11,043 nt of DNA from Gallionellaceae bacterium (GCA_030690855.1 JAUYFR010000267.1:1-11043); one strand, 5' to 3'; positions 1 to 6,121 are shown, counted from the first letter of the stretch. Numbers and translations: made by a program. Notes: a model not told the origin generated them from the sequence alone.

Positions 1-949
1 ACTTATAAGAATGCTCACTTAATGAGTACAGCTCCGTCGTCGTATCAAAATTCGCTGGCGAGAGCACACCAAATGGCAAATGTTTTGAGACAAACTGATG
101 AATAACTTCACCCCCATCTTCGCTCACCAACACCGCCGTCGGACAACCACCGTTCCACACTTGCAGCGTGCCGTGAGCAGAGTCAATACTCACCAGTATC
201 GCCGCTACATAACGTGGCAAAGGTAGATATTCGCGCACATGTTGATTGATCGACTGAGCAATCGACGCTAACTCACAGCCCTTGTGCGACATCGTATAAA
301 AAGGCTGTGTCAGCGGGATCACCGATAGCGCAGAGGTTAAGCCATGACCTGCACTATCCGCCAACAACAAGTTCAAACGATTATCTGGTGTGCGAGCGAA
401 GGCAATCAAATCGCCGCTGAACACCTCTGCTGATTTCATAAAAAACTGCACCATCGGGTCTTTAATCCGATTTAGCTGAGTGAAGTGCTTCATAAATTCG
501 TGCGCCGCTTCACTCTCTTCTTTGGTGCGCAAACTGTATTGTTGCAGCTCATGCAACATTTGCAGACGCTCCTTGAAGCTGGCGACTTTGGCTTTGAGCA
601 CATCAAAGTGAATGGGCTTAAACAGATAATCGTCGCCGCCAGAATTCAAACCCTCAATCACATGCTCGTTAGAGGTGTTCGCTGAAATAAAAATAATGGG
701 AAACCACTCGTGGCAAAGTTTGCGCATTTCACGCACAACTTCAACGCCATCCATGCCGGGCATTTGCACATCCATCAGCACCATATCAGGACGTTTTTCG
801 GTAAAGGCTTTTAAGGCTGAAGGGCCGTCCACCGCACCGCGAGGGCTGTAACCCATTTTTCTCAGCATCGCTGAAAAGAGCTGGCGATTCAGCTCGGCAT
901 CATCAACCACCAGCACATCAAATTCTTTATTAGAAAAGCTCAATGTCAC
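1..949 (-). CDS. Response regulator with PP2C/SpoIIE-type phosphatase domain (partial, C-terminus outside window)
   Basis: A receiver domain is fused to a serine-phosphatase-like output domain, the architecture of RsbU/SpoIIE-type two-component effectors. The visible 316 codons read an N-terminal receiver with the acidic pair D16-D17, phospho-acceptor D60 in VLMDVQMPGMDG, S89, and K111 in FKPI. A linker that looks coiled-coil follows (about 125-160), then a PP2C-like region with SGDLIAF and ADSAGHGLTSAL, matching the metal-binding GD and D-x-x-GHG motifs of the family. The 3' end is cut by the window edge. No ATG suits the start. GTG at 949-947 is preferred and TTG at 943-941, preceded by GGTG, is the alternative. 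Both lie inside the end of the upstream cheD, so translation is probably coupled. Inference: phosphorylation by CheA or another kinase would switch dephosphorylation of an unseen partner, perhaps an anti-sigma antagonist. Confidence 0.88.
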   Translation of the reverse strand, partial: MTLSFSNKEFDVLVVDDAELNRQLFSAMLRKMGYSPRGAVDGPSALKAFTEKRPDMVLMDVQMPGMDGVEVVREMRKLCHEWFPIIFISANTSNEHVIEGLNSGGDDYLFKPIHFDVLKAKVASFKERLQMLHELQQYSLRTKEESEAAHEFMKHFTQLNRIKDPMVQFFMKSAEVFSGDLIAFARTPDNRLNLLLADSAGHGLTSALSVIPLTQPFYTMSHKGCELASIAQSINQHVREYLPLPRYVAAILVSIDSAHGTLQVWNGGCPTAVLVSEDGGEVIHQFVSKHLPFGVLSPANFDTTTELYSLSEHSYK

Positions 950-1562
950 CGCCCACGGGCTTATCTTCGATGGTATGGAGGTACTTGGTTTCTTGCTCAA
1001 CAATGGTGTTGTTATGCAACGAGCGCAAACGCTTCACGCGCACTTTGCCAGTGGAAGGAAAATACACCACCATGCGCGGGAAGACATCGCCGACGTCTTC
1101 TGACGTTACCAGCAACCCTTCGGTTGCCACATAGTCACGCGCAAATTCAATATTGCGCAGGCCTACGTCAGTCATATTGGCGATAATGCGGCCACCGCCA
1201 AATAATTTAACTTCAAGATGTTTTCGGCTGCCCCCATTTTTCAAAATCTCGTTGATGAGATGTTCCATCGCAAAATTACCATAGCGAGTAGAAGAACCCA
1301 AACCCGCCGCTTTCCAACCACTCTCACCCACCGATGCCGGCAACATAAAGTGATTCATGCCACCTACACCGGTGACTCGGTCGCGAATGCACGCCGAGAT
1401 ACAAGAGCCCAGTGTGGTGTAGATCGCCTCTTCATTTTTGGTAACGTAGTATTCGCCTGGATTGAGGCGCGCTGCGAAGGTGTCGTGTGCATCATTCCAA
1501 GCTCGCTTGATATGCTCAAAGCCGGGTAACGACAAAGGAATTCGTGTCTGAGAAATATCCAT
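930..1562 (-). CDS. cheD: CheD, receptor glutamine deamidase (second copy)
   Basis: This is a 210-residue CheD-family protein. Known members deamidate specific glutamines of chemoreceptors in the cytoplasm. The catalytic signature is intact: T50, C54 in LGSCISACIRDR and H71 in GGMNHFMLP, with the 17-residue Cys-His spacing seen in Thermotoga CheD. The KLFGGG motif follows near the middle. The start is ATG at 1562, one nucleotide after the TGA of the HDOD gene. A 12-codon longer frame opens with TTG at 1598 inside that gene, but its residues lie upstream of the conserved region and the ATG is the better choice. The C-terminus ends GGDIELF, like the DIDLF end of the other CheD in this cluster. 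The two proteins align along nearly their whole length, at roughly half identity by eye. A CheC partner is not present here. Confidence 0.93.
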   Translation of the reverse strand: MDISQTRIPLSLPGFEHIKRAWNDAHDTFAARLNPGEYYVTKNEEAIYTTLGSCISACIRDRVTGVGGMNHFMLPASVGESGWKAAGLGSSTRYGNFAMEHLINEILKNGGSRKHLEVKLFGGGRIIANMTDVGLRNIEFARDYVATEGLLVTSEDVGDVFPRMVVYFPSTGKVRVKRLRSLHNNTIVEQETKYLHTIEDKPVGGDIELF

Positions 1563-1563
1563 G

Positions 1564-2454
1564 TCACTTACCCAAAAATAAACTTTCGGCTTCGGCAATT
1601 TCTTCTTGCGCCTCTTCCACTACCGCCGCAATCAACTCATCTTGATCTTCTGCCTTGATGCCGAGTACTTCCCAAGCACGGAGATCAATTGGCGCCACAT
1701 CGTCCAACTCATTGGAATGAATTTCGGCCATTAACGCCAAAATATTGGCAACATGGGTCAGCGCGACTTCTCGCGGATATTGCTTTGCGGCAGAAATATC
1801 ATGGTGAAATTCGATACACTCCGCCAGCATCAGCGGCAATTTCCACTGACGCGCCAACTCTCCGCCCACTTCAGCGTGATCGAGTGCCATCACCTGACGC
1901 TCAGCTTGATATATCGGCAATTCATCCACGCTATCTAACACCAGCAACAGCGCCTCTTGCGATTCTTTAGGCAAGCGGTTGAATAGCACAAGTTCGCCAA
2001 TGTCATGCAACAGGGCCGCCGTAAATACCGCATCCGCATCGAAGCGGCCAATTTTTTTGGCCATAATGCGTGCAATCAATGCGCAATAAAGACTGTGTCG
2101 CCAAAAGTGTTCCATCGACACCAAGGTATTCGACAAACCCTCGAACGAACTCGCTACCGAAGTGGCCAAGGCCAAGCTACGTATCTGCCCCGTGCCGATA
2201 ATTGAAACTGCTTTGGAAACGGTATCGACCGAAGAGGACAAACCATAGAAAGAGCTATTCGCCACGCGCAACAGACGCACCGTAAACGAAGGGTCTTGCT
2301 GTACCGCTTTAGCGATGTCTGCCGTACTACTGTTTGGATTTTCAACCAAGGAATTAATACGAATAAACACGTCCGGCAAGGTAACCAGATTACCCACTCC
2401 ACGCACCAACTCAGCCGCATTATTGGTCATAATATTTTTCGTTTCGTTAGTCAT
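1564..2454 (-). CDS. HDOD domain protein
   Basis: This 296-residue cytoplasmic protein has an HDOD domain at about residues 20-220, a relative of HD phosphohydrolases found in bacterial signalling proteins. Visible motifs are LPDVFIRINSLVENPNSS at the domain start, DPSFTVRLLRVANSSFYG, SIIGTGQIRSLAL, FWRHSLYCA (H120), ALLHDIGELVLF (H150-D151) and DHAEVGGELARQWKLP (H193). Several HD-like histidines are therefore kept, although HDOD proteins are usually not shown to be catalytic. The acidic C-terminus (about 245-290) looks helical. The gene lies between cheB and the second cheD and ends 1 nt before the latter. ATG 2454 was used. ATG 2430 (MTNNAAEL) is possible, and neither has a clear Shine-Dalgarno. 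The cheB side holds a repeat element and an AT-rich leader, so this could begin its own transcription unit. The exact role is unknown; a link to chemotaxis output is inferred from position. Confidence 0.9.
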   Translation of the reverse strand: MTNETKNIMTNNAAELVRGVGNLVTLPDVFIRINSLVENPNSSTADIAKAVQQDPSFTVRLLRVANSSFYGLSSSVDTVSKAVSIIGTGQIRSLALATSVASSFEGLSNTLVSMEHFWRHSLYCALIARIMAKKIGRFDADAVFTAALLHDIGELVLFNRLPKESQEALLLVLDSVDELPIYQAERQVMALDHAEVGGELARQWKLPLMLAECIEFHHDISAAKQYPREVALTHVANILALMAEIHSNELDDVAPIDLRAWEVLGIKAEDQDELIAAVVEEAQEEIAEAESLFLGK

Positions 2455-2578
2455 TGGCTTGGATATATTATTTAGCTAATCGTAAATAGTTTTTTGAAAT
2501 TCGCGATGCCCAAAATTTGAGGACTATTTTAATTTGACGCTCGCAAACCCACCGCTTTTTTTGCGCCTTTAAAGTTAA

Positions 2579-2746
2579 GGGTACCTCTAATAATTCAAAT
2601 TCCGTCATTCCGTCATTCCGTCATTCCGGCGTAGGCCGGAATCCAGTCTAGGAAAAATAGCTCCTTGCGTAGCAAGGGCAAAGTCTCTTTTAATAAAACC
2701 GCTGGATTCCGGCCTACGCCGGAATGACGAATAATTAGAGGTGCCC
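2579..2746. mobile_element. MITE-like palindromic element, copy 1 (168 bp)
   Basis: This is a non-coding element with terminal inverted repeats GGGTACCTCTAATAATTC (left) and, reading inward from the right, GGGCACCTCTAATTATTC. It is flanked by the 4-bp duplication TTAA (2575-2578 and 2747-2750). Inside are three tandem ATTCCGTC units (2599-2622) and a pair of perfect 28-nt inverted arms (2619-2646 and 2702-2729), each containing an ATTCC...GGAAT palindrome. A central perfect hairpin CCTTGC-gta-GCAAGG lies at 2663-2677. After removal of two 8-bp units the core is 152 bp, exactly the core of the copy at 5702-5907. The right-hand TTAA provides the cheB stop codon. It presumably needs a transposase encoded elsewhere. 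The palindrome resembles the ATTCC-N-GGAAT repeats common in proteobacteria (for example Neisseria dRS3). Confidence 0.85.
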
Positions 2747-3835
2747 TTAAACCCGATTGCCCATACCGCCGGTGTTAATGATTCGCTGCAACACTTTTTG
2801 CGCCATATCTTGAATCGGCACAATCTCATCAACCGCGCCCACCTGCACGGCTTCACGCGGCATGCCGTACACCACACAGGTAGCTTCATCTTGCGCGAAA
2901 TTGTAAGCGCCCGCTTGGCGCATCTCCAGCATACCAATCGCGCCATCTTTACCCATGCCAGTGAGCATCACGCCAATCACATTCTTACCCGCATTTTGCG
3001 CGACTGAGCGAAACAATACTTCTACCGAGGGGCGATGATGGTTCACCGGTGCGGCTTGGCTCAACTCAGTCATGTAGTTAGCGCCACTGCGCTTAAGCAT
3101 GAGATGCGAATGCCCTGGCGCGATGTAAGCATGGCCCGGCAACACGCGTTCATTTCCTTGCGACTCAACCACGGTAATTTTGCACAAACTATCAAGACGC
3201 GCTGCAAACGATTTGGTAAACGCCTCAGGCATGTGTTGCGCAATCACAATCCCGGGCGCATCCGCAGGCAAGCGAATTAAAAACTCTTTGATCGCTTCGG
3301 TGCCTCCAGTCGAAGCACCCACTGCAATAATTTTTTCGGTACTGCCAATACGCGTGCCCAGTGCTGGCAGGGGTTCACGCGCAACTGAGGTTACAGGAAT
3401 TTTAAACTTTCCTTTGGCTTGAAAAGCGGCTCGAATTTTTTCGGCAATAGTATCGGCATACTCACGCATACCATCTGCAATGCCCATCTTGGGCTTCGGC
3501 AAGAAATCTACTGCGCCTAACTCCAAGGCCCGCAACGCTGCCTCAGAGCCTCTTTCCGTCAGACTAGAAATCATCAACACCGGCATTGGGCGCAGACGCA
3601 TCAACTTGTCGAGAAAGGTCAACCCGTCCATCTGTGGCATTTCCACATCAAGGGTCAATACATCGGGATTAAGCGTTTTGATCATCTCGCGCGCTTGTAG
3701 CGGGTTAGACGCCGCGCCAACCACGTAGAGGTCGGAATAGGAGTTAATCACTTCAGTGAGAATGGCCCGAATGAGCGCCGAGTCATCAATGATAAGAACG
3801 TTTATTTTTTTAACTGGGGTGCTGACAATTGCCAT
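2747..3835 (-). CDS. cheB: CheB, chemoreceptor methylesterase/glutamine deamidase
   Basis: This is a full-length CheB (362 residues) that removes receptor methyl groups when phosphorylated by CheA. The receiver domain (about 11-130) has D17-D18, phospho-acceptor D63 in TLDVEMPQMDG, S90 and K114. After a linker, the methylesterase domain (about 165-355) carries the catalytic triad S175 (GASTGGTEA), H201 (IAQHMP) and D297 (GMGKDGA), offset by 11 from the Salmonella S164/H190/D286. The start ATG lies 23 nt below the first cheD, so the two are surely co-transcribed. The upstream Shine-Dalgarno is weak (AAGAATG). The stop codon TAA lies within the TTAA target duplication of the MITE-like element inserted directly behind the gene. 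The reading frame is therefore intact and only the 3' flank was altered. Confidence 0.97.
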   Translation of the reverse strand: MAIVSTPVKKINVLIIDDSALIRAILTEVINSYSDLYVVGAASNPLQAREMIKTLNPDVLTLDVEMPQMDGLTFLDKLMRLRPMPVLMISSLTERGSEAALRALELGAVDFLPKPKMGIADGMREYADTIAEKIRAAFQAKGKFKIPVTSVAREPLPALGTRIGSTEKIIAVGASTGGTEAIKEFLIRLPADAPGIVIAQHMPEAFTKSFAARLDSLCKITVVESQGNERVLPGHAYIAPGHSHLMLKRSGANYMTELSQAAPVNHHRPSVEVLFRSVAQNAGKNVIGVMLTGMGKDGAIGMLEMRQAGAYNFAQDEATCVVYGMPREAVQVGAVDEIVPIQDMAQKVLQRIINTGGMGNRV

Positions 3836-3858
3836 AGTTACATTCTTAGTAAATTAAA

Positions 3859-4473
3859 TTAAAACAAGTCAATATCGCCTTCGATATCGGCATGTTTGAG
3901 GCGCGAACCATATTCTGCTTCGCGCTCAATAATTGTATCGTTATTTGCATGTTTCAGTTTCCGCAACATGACCTTGCCAGTCGCGGGGAAAAAATAAATT
4001 TTGCGCGGATAAATATCTAAAATAGATTGCGCAACGACACGGATTTTTTCATTCTTCAAATAATCCATCGCAAACTCAACATTACGCTGCCCCACGTTGG
4101 TCACGGTAAAGCCTCGCAACACATTGCCGCCGCCAAATAACTTAGCCTCTAAATTTTCACGCTTAGCGCCATTTTTTAGCAACTGGTTAATCATCATTTC
4201 CATGGCATAAGCGCCATAGCGAGCGGCCGTCGCCACTGGGCTTGCAGCCTCGGCTTTATTTTCGGGCAACATGAAATGATTCATCCCACCAACGCCAGAT
4301 TTGCGATCACGAATGCATGCCGCCACGCAGGAGCCTAATACCGTCACCAACACCATATCGCGATTAGTCACATAGTATTCGCCCGGCAATAGCTTGATCG
4401 CCTCCTTGTCAAAGGTATCGTCGTAATACCGATTCGGAGAGAGAACCTCTTGATAGTCTGAGTGGTCAGTCAT
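3859..4473 (-). CDS. cheD: CheD, receptor glutamine deamidase (first copy)
   Basis: This is a CheD-family protein of 204 residues, predicted to deamidate glutamines of methyl-accepting receptors and so complement CheB and CheR. The catalytic residues are visible: T44, C49 in LGSCVAACIRDR and H66 in VGGMNHFMLP, then KLFGGGNVL. Compared with minimal CheD proteins of about 160 residues it has an N-terminal extension of about 30 residues before LPGEYYVTN and a charged C-terminal tail ending DIEGDIDLF. The same extensions occur in the second CheD at 930-1562, so the two are likely paralogues. The ATG at 4473 has no strong ribosome binding site and overlaps by one base the TGA of a repeat-derived frame that runs back to the cheR stop. 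It sits 23 nt ahead of cheB. Confidence 0.95.
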   Translation of the reverse strand: MTDHSDYQEVLSPNRYYDDTFDKEAIKLLPGEYYVTNRDMVLVTVLGSCVAACIRDRKSGVGGMNHFMLPENKAEAASPVATAARYGAYAMEMMINQLLKNGAKRENLEAKLFGGGNVLRGFTVTNVGQRNVEFAMDYLKNEKIRVVAQSILDIYPRKIYFFPATGKVMLRKLKHANNDTIIEREAEYGSRLKHADIEGDIDLF

Positions 4474-4520
4474 CAGTGCATTACTAACAAATTACTCGCG
4501 TAGCGATTCGTTTGCTTCCG

Positions 4521-4539
4521 CTCCCCGTTGTCAGGGGAG
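4521..4539. repeat. CTCCCC/GGGGAG hairpin
   Basis: A 6-bp perfect stem with a 7-nt loop (GTTGTCA) lies between cheR and cheD. The same sequence type recurs at 6043-6062 (8-bp stem, loop GACA) and, more loosely, at 6161-6183, so this is a dispersed repeat rather than a site specific to this gap. On the transcribed strand it is not followed by a T-run, so terminator function is not supported. Confidence 0.55.
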
Positions 4540-4577
4540 GATAGAGGCGAGGCTGAGGGAACATTGTAAATAAACCA

Positions 4578-4597
4578 CCCCGCCGCAAGCAGCGGGG
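4578..4597. repeat. CCCCGC/GCGGGG hairpin
   Basis: A perfect 6-bp GC stem (4578-4583 with 4592-4597) encloses an 8-nt loop. A related CACCCC...GCGGGG block occurs at about 4699-4714, on the other side of the REP pair. The two GC blocks may be the ends of one older repeat that later received the REP pair; this nesting is inference. Confidence 0.45.
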
Positions 4598-4617
4598 TAT
4601 TGGGCGGCTGGATTTTT

Positions 4618-4687
4618 GTAGGTCGGGTTTTAACCCGACGGGGTTTAGTGAATCGCAGCAAAAGCGTCGGGATGAATCCCGACCTAC
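4618..4687. repeat. REP pair (GTAGGTCGGG family) between cheR and cheD
   Basis: Two convergent palindromes form a BIME-like pair. The left begins GTAGGTCGGG and closes with CCCGAC (4618-4639). The right is GTCGGGATGAATCCCGAC followed by CTAC (4666-4687). The outer ends GTAGGTCGGG and CCCGACCTAC are perfect inverted repeats. The same ends occur at 10185-10327 and 10852-10908 with different middles. Such hairpins can stabilise upstream mRNA or reduce downstream expression, so cheR and cheD may be expressed unequally (inference). Confidence 0.8.
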
Positions 4688-4747
4688 AAAAAATACGACA
4701 CCCCAAGAGGCGGGGAATTGACCCAGAGAGATTAAACAAAGTGAGCA

Positions 4748-5623
4748 CTAACGACTTTCCTCAGCTTTGCGTATCGCTTTGTACTTCGGCGTCAATTCGT
4801 ACACGGTTTTTCCGCGCAGCTTAAATAATTCGTCAGCGTGGTGAAAACTTTCTGAGTGGCCCGCAAACAGCAGACCATCACTACGCAACAACGGTACAAA
4901 TTTTTTCAGAATGCCTAACTGTGTTGGCTTATCAAAATAGATCATTACATTGCGGCAAAAAATCACATCAAGCGGCGGGCGCAAGCCCCAATTGCTGTGC
5001 AATAAATTTGCCTGACGAAAGGTAATCATGTCACGCAACTCTTGACGCACGCGAACCATACCTTCCTGCGCCCCTGTGCCACGCTGAAAGTAGCGCTTCA
5101 CCAATTCTGGATCGAGCTTACTAATACGTTCTTCAGGATAAACACCCGCCTTCGCCGTCTCCAATACCTTGGTATCTAAATCGGTCGCCACAATGCTGAC
5201 CTGCGAAGCATCGCGCCCCAAAGTGTCTAGCACCGTCATTGCCATGGTGTAAGGCTCTTCCCCTGTTGAAGCGGCAGAGCACCACAAGGAAATGGGATGC
5301 TTGCCACGAATCTTTTGTAGATGCTCCGCCAACACTGGGAAGTGATGCGGCTCACGAAAGAAAGAAGTGAGGTTGGTGGTGAGTGAATTGGTGAAAGCTT
5401 CCCACTCGGCTTCGTCATTACTTTCCAACAACGCCAAATAGGTATCAAAAGTCTGAATGCCGGTGGTGCGTAATCGCCGCGATAGTCGGCTGTAAACCAA
5501 CTCTTGTTTCGAGTCGCTTAACGAAATGCCCGCATGGTCGTAAATCATCTTACGCACGCGCTCAAAATCTTTTTTAGTGAAATGAAATTCTCGCCCTGCT
5601 TTTAGTTCGGTGTTATCTGCCAT
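4748..5623 (-). CDS. cheR: CheR, chemoreceptor glutamate methyltransferase
   Basis: This is a full-length CheR (291 residues) that transfers methyl groups from S-adenosylmethionine to receptor glutamates and opposes CheB. The N-terminal helical domain (about 12-85) leads to NLTSFFREPHHF (R90). The SAM-binding fold follows with LWCSAASTGEEPYTMAM (114-129), the acidic loop ATDLDTKVLETA (146-157), IFCRNVMIYFD (221-231) and AGHSES (254-259). No C-terminal NWETF-binding extension or TPR is seen. The start ATG is preceded by AGGCGG with about 8 nt spacing. The gene follows the chemoreceptor after a 573-nt repeat-rich gap and is followed by about 270 nt of repeats before cheD. It therefore either relies on read-through or has its own promoter, which I cannot point to. 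Confidence 0.97.
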   Translation of the reverse strand: MADNTELKAGREFHFTKKDFERVRKMIYDHAGISLSDSKQELVYSRLSRRLRTTGIQTFDTYLALLESNDEAEWEAFTNSLTTNLTSFFREPHHFPVLAEHLQKIRGKHPISLWCSAASTGEEPYTMAMTVLDTLGRDASQVSIVATDLDTKVLETAKAGVYPEERISKLDPELVKRYFQRGTGAQEGMVRVRQELRDMITFRQANLLHSNWGLRPPLDVIFCRNVMIYFDKPTQLGILKKFVPLLRSDGLLFAGHSESFHHADELFKLRGKTVYELTPKYKAIRKAEESR

Positions 5624-5701
5624 TTTTTTGACCGCCTGTTTTTATGAGCGCGTGCTCAGGATACCCTGATTTATTCCGTTTGGGACGCCCTACTTTGTTT
5701 A

Positions 5702-5907
5702 GGGCACCTCTAATAATTCAAATTCCGTCATTGATGAAGCAACTAGCCAATCCACTAAGCCAACAAGCTGGCAAGTGGCTGGTTATCCGGCGAAGGCCGG
5801 AATCCAGTTCAGAAAAAGTAATTCCTTGCGTAGCAAGGGCAAAGCCTCATTTAATAAAACCGCTGGATTCCGGCCTTCGCCGGAATGACGAATTATTAGA
5901 GGTGACC
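5702..5907. mobile_element. MITE-like palindromic element, copy 2 (206 bp, with nested insert)
   Basis: This is the same element family as 2579-2746. The terminal inverted repeats are GGGCACCTCTAATAATTC (left) and, inward from the right, GGTCACCTCTAATAATTC. The flanking duplication is TTTA (5698-5701 and 5908-5911). It carries one ATTCCGTC unit instead of three, and a 54-bp insertion (5733-5786) between CATT and CCGG of the left arm. Without the insertion the core is 152 bp, equal to copy 1. The central hairpin CCTTGC-gta-GCAAGG is at 5824-5838. The long arms read GGCGAAGGCC and GGCCTTCGCC, a matched change from GGCGTAGGCC and GGCCTACGCC in copy 1. No transposase is encoded. Confidence 0.85.
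5733..5788 (+). repeat. 56-nt structured hairpin repeat, copy A (nested in the MITE)
   Basis: It aligns without gaps to the reverse complement of 6066-6121 at 47 of 56 positions. The predicted fold has an outer stem (positions 12-17 with 48-53, one G-T pair), a middle stem (20-23 with 43-46), an inner stem (27-30 with 37-40) and a 6-nt loop. Two of the pairs differ between copies by full compensatory exchange (21/45 and 28/39). It lies within the left arm of the second MITE copy. Confidence 0.75.
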
Positions 5908-5953
5908 TTTAGTTAGACGCATAAGCGCCAACTTAATCGCGATCTGAGTTTTG

Positions 5954-6062
5954 CTCCCTCCCTTGTACCCGCGAGGAGTACGCCGCCAGACACTCGCCCT
6001 GCGGGCGGTCTTGGCGCTGTCAGGGGGAGAGCCGAGCCAGCGCCTCCCCTGACAAGGGGAGG
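5954..6062. repeat. Palindrome-rich repeat block
   Basis: The block is bounded by an imperfect inverted repeat: CTCCCTCCCTTGT at 5954-5966 and ACAAGGGGAGG at 6052-6062. It contains several hairpins: a GCCAGAC...GTCTTGGC stem-loop around CGCCC-tgc-GGGCG (5985-6015), a TGTCAGGGGGAG/CTCCCCTGACA pairing (about 6019-6054), and a perfect 8-bp hairpin CCTCCCCT-gaca-AGGGGAGG (6043-6062). The last two are mutually exclusive folds. No coding potential is apparent. Confidence 0.6.
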
Positions 6063-6065
6063 TTG

Positions 6066-6121
6066 GGATAACCAGCGACTTGGCAGCTCGCTGCCTTAGT
6101 CGAATGGCTAGTTGTTTCACC
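6066..6121 (-). repeat. 56-nt structured hairpin repeat, copy B (inverted)
   Basis: Read on the minus strand this is the partner of 5733-5788. The nine differences from copy A are four bases forming two compensatory pairs, two loop positions (31, 33), one bulge position (18) and two flanking positions (2, 7). In this copy it is joined to the CTCCCC/GGGGAG palindrome block instead of a MITE arm, so the module moves independently of its neighbours. Confidence 0.75.

Noticed and set aside
930..1598. Longer start for the second CheD at 1598
   Set aside because: The codon is TTG inside the HDOD gene. The ATG at 1562, one base after the HDOD stop, gives a normal CheD N-terminus.
2455..2530. Promoter in the AT-rich leader of the HDOD gene
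   Set aside because: A TAATAT stretch could be a -10 box, but no -35 match with proper spacing was found, so it is not listed as a feature.
4473..4748. 91-residue open frame between cheR and cheD as a gene
   Set aside because: It starts with GTG, has no ribosome binding site, and its sequence is entirely composed of REP and GC-hairpin repeats. It is kept only as a translational-coupling question.
2579..5907. Composite transposon formed by the two MITE copies around cheR-cheD-cheB
   Set aside because: The elements are non-coding, each has its own different target duplication (TTAA and TTTA), and there is no sign that the segment between them moved as a unit.
5644..6120. Two small frames on opposite strands encoding related peptides (MKQLA...LVI)
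   Set aside because: The similarity comes from the inverted hairpin repeat. Changes between copies follow base pairing rather than codon conservation, and the rest of each frame is MITE or palindrome sequence (e.g. GLRRND).
5733..6121. Integron attC-like sites
   Set aside because: The modules are structured and inverted, but the GTTRRRY/RYYYAAC core sites are missing and no gene cassettes or integrase are visible.
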